A stretch of 64,000 bases of DNA from Daphnia pulex (taxonomy: Eukaryota; Arthropoda; Branchiopoda; Diplostraca; Daphniidae), in contig NC_060017.1 of assembly GCF_021134715.1 (NCBI RefSeq), positions 8,184,001-8,248,000 of the forward strand, given 5' to 3'. The notes beneath the pieces were generated by a model, which worked only from the letters and a program-made list of their open reading frames with translations, was not told the origin of the DNA and made no database searches. The position numbers were made by a program, and so were the translations under genes. Positions 55,747 to 64,000 of this stretch are shown one piece after another; the first letter of the stretch is position 1; each line of letters starts with the position of its first letter.

Positions 55747-58700
55747 GGCCAGCCGGCCGACAGAAGGGAGTGGATGGGGGCTGAGTAGGAGGGGTGAACT
55801 CGACAAAATGGGAGGAGGCCAGTCTCAATGGTTGGCAGTAGGTAGAGAGGCTGTGACGACACGGCCGCCCCCTCTCGCCCATCTGCTGTTGCTGGGCCCA
55901 GTGAGAATTTGGAGGCGCTGACGGGGCTCCAACCATATCACAGCCCATCCGATATCCTCCCTGCACACACACATGAAATATATTCAAAAAGAAAAGGGGG
56001 AATGGGGCCCATCATCCAACCGCCTTCCGGCCTTTTTTGGGGCGCCCCAATGTTTCAGCCTATCCGGCGTTGCGGGGCTGCGTCGATTGGGCCCCTCCCA
56101 TCCGCCACTGCAGCAGCATCAGCCGAGGGATGTGTTTCATGAGGATGAGATGGAAATGATTCAGGGGGGATAGAGATGATGATGATGGGCTGCTGCACTG
56201 GAGGTTGACGACGAGAATTTTAGCGTTGCTGGAATAATTGAATTAGACTACGAGTCTTTTTGGCTGCTGGCCGTCCACTTACGAATCCATCAAAGTCAAT
56301 CGGATGCACACGCTACGCCCTATAGCTGATGTTACACAGATAACAACACCCGAGCTATGTAGGCCTATATCCATTTCATTTATAGAATAAAATTTTTTAA
56401 TACTTGATTGCATTGGTAATTTTAAAAATTTCGGGGTTTGTCACTTTGTGTTAAGAATTAAATCGTTTGTTAGTCGGCAGTTTGTTCGTCTCAATCTCCA
56501 CCCGGAAAGTGCATAAAGTGGATAATGAACTATAAACTATTCCAATTCAGTTTGACCTTTTTTGATTTTATTCAGTCCATTTCAACGGTTTATATAGAAA
56601 TGGGCCAAACTTTGTGACGGAATACAAAATGGGAAAAGTGTCAAGACGTCGACAAAAAAGGGCCAACAAGATGGAACCGAATCGTATAGAGTAGTCGGGC
56701 ATATGGCGAGATGATTCAATAAGAAAAAAACTTGCAAAGGGGAGAATTGATAAATTTCAAGTGGCCATGTGTCATCGAGAGATGGGCGGAGACGCGTCAC
56801 AGTTGGACTCGACGTCCCCGGAATTCTTCCCCCCCGCTGGATCGACGGTATACCAAAAATGAAAAAAAAACCTAAATAAAATGGAAGGGGGGGACGATTT
56901 GATTGTTATTATTTTCCTTTTTCAGGTCTTTTCACATGTGAATTGCAGCAGCGGAGATTGTGGCCACATCGGAGCGTCGAGTGCTGAGTAAAGGTCAATT
57001 TCTCTTTTTGATTCATCGGCGGCGCATCTTTTTTCTCTGTGACGTCTGAGGCGCGTGTGGATGTCGAGTGAAAAGGCCCTTGTCTATATTTGCTGGTGAC
57101 ACAATATCCCCCCTTATATAGCGGTTCCATGCGGATGCCCTTTTCCATATAAGGGAACACACACCCCTCTACTCTTGTGTTGAATAGATTTGCGGCCGTG
57201 TAGAGGGGAGAACGACGATGATGGCGCTTTCTATACCGCAACAGCCTGGGCCTGTGCTGTCGTTTGCTAAAGCCACTCCTCCCATATCATCGCCGTCGCT
57301 GTTTTGTTGTTTGAATGAGAAGAATATTATGGAGATTTCGGATACTCGATGGCAGCAGCACTTTGATTCTATTAGGCCAACAACAAACAACCACACCAGA
57401 CCCACTGACTCCACATGAAAGTGGATGGTGCTGCTGGGCCTTTGATTATTATTGACGCAGAGGAGCAGCAAAAAGGAAAAGTCATGGAGCACATCAGAAC
57501 TGAAAAAAGGGAAGGGGAGTGTCTGATTTCCACGCCTGGTTATCTCCCATCTCTTTCTCTAGGCTTCTTTATCCTCTTGTAACATCTTCTCCATCGACAC
57601 TCTTTTCATACGCATGAATTATTATAGATATATATCCTTTGCCTTTATTATTATTATATAAGAGGAAGGGGGGACGCGTTGATTCATCTGCACCGTCACG
57701 CCATTTTGAACGTTGCCTTTTCTATGTACTAAAAGGAGAAAACGGTTGGATATGCCAGCGACCAATCATCGTCGTCGAGATCCCCATTATTATTAAAAAT
57801 AGGCTTTTCTTTTTCCAAGGAATCTAATCCACTCCTGCGTCTTTCTATATTTCTATCTATAGACACACACACCAAGGATTAGAAGCCAAAAAGGACAAGA
57901 AGACACACCTTTCATGTCAAGTCAATTTTCGCAGTCACTTTTGTGGCTTATAAAAATGTTTTTTTAAAGAAGATAGAAAAAAGATAAGCGGATTAAAAAG
58001 ATAAAAAGAAGAGACCGCTCGCTAAAGCCACTCTACCGCCCGGTCTATATAGCTATATGTACTAGACTCTGCTGCGATTGTGGTTGGTGTGTGTGAGTAC
58101 ATGTTCGACAAACTCGGACACAAAAAGGCCATAGCCTACACAGTGTATCAACCAAATGAATGAGAAAACGGAAATGGACAAATCGGCTTAAATGAAATCC
58201 AAAAAATATTTGACTGGACAGGGGAAACAAAAAGTCGTGTGACTTTTCTGATGACTCTACAACTCAATCTCAAGAAGCCGACTTGGTTTCTTATTTGGTG
58301 GATCAATGCTGTTAATTAGCTTTGTTACGGGGCCAAGATGCCGACACACAGCAACCAATAAGCGATCGAATTGAATCGCTCCAGAATAAAATGGGAAACT
58401 TGGCACCGGAAAGATTTGTTGTGTGAATTGACACACACAGCACTATAGTATGATGATTATTATATATACGTGTCTCAATGGAGTGTGACAATAAGAGCGG
58501 CCAGCCTCTATAAGGTTTATTCCTTGTTCTCTCTTGTCCATTCTATTCGTCCGGCCATTCAATTCGTTTCTCCCGTCTTCTTGTGCCTTTCGCCGCCATC
58601 CACAGAGTGAAATTGACGAATAGACACACAAGTGCTGATGAAATCTTTAGAGATGCTCAACACACACACATACACAACAGAGAAAGAAAGAAACAAGTCC

Positions 58701-61700
58701 GATATAAAGGCGAGCGGCGAAAACGGAACAGAAGAGAATCGCCGCTCAGCTTATGGAAAAAATCAAAAAGCCAAAAAACGAACAAGAAAACGAACAAGAA
58801 AAGAAGAAAAAAGGTCGCCACTAATATCGAAATCAGAGGACCAAAGAAGTGAAAAAAAGGTCCACACAAATACAACAAAATGTCGTCGGCGTTTTCCTAC
58901 ATATAGGCCTACAACTGGGCATAGTGATTTTTATACCTTTTGTGCTGCTGCTGTGTGTCGAGTTAGTTTTTCCTTTTTTGCTCTCGATATCCCCCCCCCC
59001 CCCCTAGTCTCTTTGATTGTGTGTATACCTCGTGTGCATGAGTGTCTATATACCTTTACAGTTCTTTCTTATTTAAGCTGAGCTCTGGTCAGCCCAAAAG
59101 CCAAAAAAAAAGGCCGCCGTTTTCCCTTTTTGTAGCTGGAAAAAAAGGGCCACATATTGCACCCATCAGCATAGAGGAGAGATGAAGCGGAAGCCCCGGC
59201 CCACTTGTGTCCAACCATCGGCTTATGAGATGCCGACAAGAGTTTTCTTCTTTATTCTTTATATTCTTTTCTAGACTCTTTTTTGTCAAGGGCCATTGAT
59301 TTTGTTCCTTTTTTCTTATATTCGGAGAATAAAAAGTGTCGGCTTCGGCAGCCAGTTCCGTTTTCGCTTGTTTTCTGGCCATAGTATTATTCGTTCGCGT
59401 GGCCATATTATCGTTTTATTATATTGTACTCATACTGTAGGCTACTATCGATATGAGTGAGCTGTCGTCAGCCCAGCTGAAAAAGTCACTCGCAGGAAGA
59501 AGAAGAAAAGTTGGAAGCCAAAAGTCGACCAAGCGAAGAGTCAAACTTGTTCACGCCTGTGTTCATCTATTAATAGAGGCCTGTAAACATATTGGCCAGG
59601 AATGCGCGGAGGCCGAAAAAAACGCTTCTGCTTTTCATTTTATTGTAATAAATGGATGAAAGGATTTTTCACCGTGTCCAAAGAGTTCCTCTGCTGTATA
59701 AAATATACCTTTTTGGCTTTTTCATTTTTATTATTTTTCGCGGCCATCTTTTTGAGCTTCTGCAGCAGCAGCTCAGCATTTTAGCTCCGGTTGTCGATGA
59801 CGAGTTAATCTGCGCCGTTTTGTTCCTTTTGTCGTTACAAGAGACTCTTCTCTTTATTCAATTTCGCCTTTTTCGGTCGGTGCTGGATGAGAGAGAGAGA
59901 GAAAAGATTGACTCCGCCTTTTGCGATTCGATCCGCCAGCCCCGACATAATCCACCGTGACAACATGAGGCCAGAAATCAAAAGGAGAGGAACCCCAACT
60001 TGATTATAAAAAGGACCATGATGATATCTTTATATAGAAAATATCTCTTTCTATATACCGAAAGTGTCGATATGAACTGGAGAGAGAAATCCTGGACACA
60101 TTATTAGTTATCGTGTCTCTTTTATATGTGGACGACACCCAGGCTCGCGGTTTCACACACCGTGAGTTAACCAATTGCACACGGTTATTATCTTTTTGGC
60201 TACTTTTTTTTGCCTTTTGGCGCTGGAATTTCTTCAAACTTTTTCTTCTTTTCAATCGACAAACAGCACACAATATAAGGAGTGGAGGGGGACGATCAGC
60301 ACAGATCATCCGATCCATCAGCGATTACTTATGGATGAATGGAATTTGTTTTTGCTTCTGGAGGCCTACCAAGGGAGATTCACCGCCTATGGGATAGTCT
60401 CGGCGTGGATATGACTTGATCCATCTTGTTGGTCACGCTTTGGTTGAGAGATCAATATTGCATTGTACATCGAGTGTTATCCAAATAGATGGATATAACA
60501 CTGGAAGGACTACTGCAGCAACTGGCCCACAGCAGCTTGTCGACTTTTGTCCAGGCGGCCCTTGTGAGACTTTTGTGTGTCAAACACTCGGTCAAACATT
60601 ACAACAAGAGAGACAAGATATATATATTTTTTTGAAAAAGAAAATCGGCACACGGCCCTGCATGCGCATACCTGCGAATTTAGCCACCGTGAACATTCCA
60701 ATCCGTACAGTCTGCTGGTTGCTGCTGCTGTTGCCTTTTATTATTATCTACATATACAATCTCAGCTCCAATATGTTCACGGTGTTTATGTGACCAATCT
60801 GCAAGGCCCCGTAGAGAGATAACAAACAAACGACTGGGAATTCCTGATTGGAGAGGCTTCACTTCTTTTATTGCACAGCACAGCAGCCAGACTTTGTGTT
60901 GTACGGTTTATAGTTATTGAGGTACTGTACATGGTTCTTTATTTTCTCTTGACTCCCAAGAGGGTCCTGGAGGATTTTCTTGTGGTGATTTTGGTCTAAA
61001 GTCTGCGGGATTCTTGCAAATTTTGACTTATTATCTTGATTGGGTCGATTTAATTTGTATCGATATCTTATAGCTAATTAGAATATTAGTGTCGTCTGCT
61101 ACTCATGCTTTGTTTCGTTTTGTTCAAGAATTTCGATTTTTTCGAACACGAGATGAAGACCACAAAGAAAACTGAACGAACGATATCACTTTTTCAGTTT
61201 TTTGGGAAACATACGTGGTTGCAGAAAAACAGCCCAACAAATAAAATTACAAAAATGTGGCCAACGTATCAGCTCTGGTCGCGTCTCTTGATGGAATAGC
61301 TTCAGACACTCTGGCCATGCTGTTTGGCAGGTAATGAAAAACTAAGAATACAACTAGAAAGATTATGAGAGCTTTAATGTAAGAGGAACCTGTTCCAAAA
61401 TTTGTGAAATGTTATTAGTTTTAGCTTAGCATTTATTATGCAAGCCCCCTGTCGATGCAGGGCAGCAGTTTGTTATTTGCACTGTGTAACCTTTTTTTCT
61501 TTATGCAGATTTGAAGCCCTAAGCCAGCCATCATAACCACAAGATTATATTCAAGTTCTGCTTGTGCTGGACCTGTGACTGTCATCACCAACACTCTCAG
61601 CATCATAACTTGGGTAATGATGATTTTCGTTACTATTATCAGTCTGTGACCTGCTAGATGTATGAAGGATGCATGACCTGCATTATCAATGTATGGCACA

Positions 61701-63790
61701 TTGACATGGTAACTTTAAATTCTCCCATTTATTCTCAATGAGAATTACATTACCCACTCTTTCATTTCCAACTTTTCCAAATGGCATTTTACATTTCCTG
61801 TCAATATTTTTTCGTAACCAATTTTTTATTTTTTATCAAGATCAACAACACATCCCGTTTGATTGATGGAGAAACTACCCAGGATGTCTGCCGAGTTACG
61901 GATCTCTTCTTCCCTTTTCCTTCAATGTCCTCGTGTATGCCCATGTGAGTGTGGGTGTATTCACGAGGACACCCTTAATTGCTGATCCTGCCTGGTGTCT
62001 TCAACTTTTCTGTGGATGGAAGGAACACTTGTGGATCAATTCCTGGCTGTCCCAGTCTTAAAGGTAGGAAACACATTACTCTTTTCTTCTTTTTTGTCTA
62101 TCTGGTGGCGTTGATTATGTAAACCGTGACATGGTAAGGAGTACGATTATTCCTGCGAGCTAGGCGAGGCTTATTGGACTTAACGCTTTTGCTGACTTGA
62201 GTAACTATGTTCGTTAAATATCTCATTTGTTGAACGACTGCACATCAGGCCTCTTTTTGTACCTCACAATTTTGTCTGTGGATAACAATCGAATGTCGAG
62301 AAGGTGTGCGTGTGACGAGTCAATTGTCGCAATCAATCCATCGTAGGAAATTTAAAAGAAGTAGAGAGTTTTGTGTTTAATTTCATCTGCCTTTTTTACG
62401 ATTCCTAGAAAATAGAAAATGAATGGGGCAGAAACAAAACGACGACGGAGCCGTGGGAATTGTTCGAGATGGGCGGGGACTCGAAAAATTTCAATTCACT
62501 TTTCTTTTTTTTTTTCAAAAATGAATAAATATCGGCGCTCTTTTTTATTATTGTAAGGGAAAAAACGTTTTGATGCCGTTAATCGTCATCGTTAGATTCA
62601 CTCAAGGTCGACCAACGGTGCGGATGGAAAAATCCTTATAAAAATAGGCGATAGGAAAATTCTTTTTAAAAAATTCATTTTACATTTTTTGACTCGTAGA
62701 AAAGAATAAGGGCAACGTCGGCACGTGTTATACAAATGGCATTTAAAATATATAGAGCGCTCGGACCAAAAGACATTCCTGTTATAACTGCCTAAAAGGT
62801 GTGCCAATGGATGGCGGTTACACAATAGTCCGTCACAGACACAGATACGAAACCGCCACTGTGGGTTTTTGCCGCCGCTGTTTAACCAGCGGAGAAAATC
62901 TTTGCCCAATCCATCTCGAACCTGACCAAAATAGAACTAAATGGTGGCCGCAACATCGGCCACTATTCTTTGTGATGACATTAGACCCAAATAAGCGACA
63001 GCAGCTGAAATTGTGTATGCGCGTTCAGTCGGGCGGATCAGGCCTAAAGATATTAGACTAGGAGGTGAGAAAATTTTGGTTTAAAGTGTTGATATTTTTA
63101 TATCAAAAAAAGAAGAAAAAAAAAAAACATTGGGGAAAGTCTTTTGTAAGGCCTGAGCCAACATCACCTGGTCGCCGTATGGCACAATCGAGTCGGACCT
63201 TTTTTCTCCTCTTTTTAACTCGCAGGCAGGTCTCTCATTCTCAGCAGTCGTCCTCGTGTCGTTTTTGTGTTTGCCATCACCTTTTGATAACGACTCGACT
63301 GCTGGTGGAGACTAGCCGAGCGAAGATGAAAAATGATCATCAAAACGTTGCGCACCTTAGACTGTCGAGTCGACCGACAGCGGTGGGTGATTAAAACGCC
63401 GCCAAAAGGGAATCAACCGCCGCCACCAGCCCAAACTGTTATTCTTCTTTTCATTCATTCGTTCCGTGTGCTGAGATTGTGATTCGATGAAAATCGGCAC
63501 GAGACTATATAGAACTTTGTGCTATTGATGATGAGGTTTAGTTTAATCAAGCGATTAATAACCGCAGAAATTATTTTTATTTCTGGCGTTTGATGAAAGT
63601 TTATCGCACGACGTGATTGCGGCCGTATTCCGAATCAGTTAGAATTTTGTCGATTTTCCAACTGTCCCCATATGCTGAGATTTCGTTTCATTCATTGAAT
63701 TTTTGTTCCTAAAATTGGATACTATACTATAGAGCACGGGCTCACTCGGCATGAGCAAAGCATCTAAAGGCTATAGGTCGTGTCTCTAGA
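55747..63790. other. Gene-poor region upstream of the huckebein-like gene
   Basis: About 8 kb without a supportable gene on either strand. It contains many TATATA, GAAGAA and TTATTATT tracts and a run of 14 C at 58991-59004. Short frames (for example 58632-59081, 60416-60793, 62801-63061) lack family features and splice structure. The likely content is distal regulatory DNA. Confidence 0.45.
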
Positions 63791-63956
63791 TCAATGTCCT
63801 AAAAAGAAAAAAAAGTCATTTATAATAACAGAAGAAAGCGAGAGGAGGATAAAGAAAACAGCTAGACCACAGGACATCAGCACAGCCAGCGCCAAAAAAA
63901 AAGAGAATGAACTTTTTGGGTTGAAAGAATGAATGCCATCTTTTCTTTTTACTATA

Positions 63957-64000
63957 TACGATGGCCATTGATTCTGTAGGCCTTTGCCCGCGTCCGCCAT
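63957..64000 (-). other. Possible first exon of a gene running out of the window
   Basis: The minus strand starts at the very edge with ATG and MADAGKGLQNQWPS, followed by a possible GTATAT donor at about 63957-63962. Too short to assign; the true upstream context lies outside the window. Confidence 0.18.

Overview
The window reads as arthropod nuclear DNA, most likely from a small-genome crustacean such as Daphnia. Genes are split by many introns of about 60-80 bases with GT-AG borders. Orthologues of animal-wide genes are present (MMAB, SPATA7, ZGPAT, a CTR1 copper transporter, a BRD2/3/4-type BET protein, ZWILCH), together with a huckebein-type zinc-finger gene and small secreted, tyrosine/proline-rich proteins. 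The species call is inference. All exon models were read by hand from splice sites and phase; no alignment was run.

Layout. Bases 1-252 hold the last exon of an unidentified gene. MMAB (1258-6441, +) is split in an exon by a 4.2 kb gag-only LTR retrotransposon (1827-6000) with 287-base LTRs and a 5-base target-site duplication. SPATA7 (6783-8269, -) lies head to head with an unrecognised 16-exon gene for an 812-residue, probably secreted protein (8882-12340, +). Bases 12.3-17.1 kb hold a possible tiny alternatively spliced gene, a 530-base inverted-repeat element and little else.

From 17.1 to 26.6 kb is a rearranged block. A small secreted-protein gene and its flanks are duplicated (17090-18366 and 23894-26636). 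Between the copies lie scrambled, stop-bearing pieces of a kinesin-6 gene in both orientations and an intact ZGPAT gene (21998-23812, +). A Copia-type element (24720-26194) with its own target-site duplication sits just upstream of the TATA box of the second secreted-protein copy.

Bases 26.6-30.6 kb hold no gene, but three copies of a metal-response-element-like 12-mer lie 0.8-1.1 kb upstream of the TATA box of a CTR1 copper importer (CDS 31231-32083, +). A long BET gene (33218-41627, -) and ZWILCH (43853-46662, +) follow. A 102-residue secreted protein (48042-48416, -) and a huckebein-like transcription factor (54398-55614, -) sit in a gene-poor region that continues to the end of the window.

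The genes are not an operon and mostly act in unrelated processes: cobalamin activation, cilia, transcription, copper uptake and the spindle checkpoint. The unusual content is the mobile-element activity and local duplication between 1.8 and 28 kb, the possible copper-responsive cis-elements, and the unrecognised 16-exon gene.
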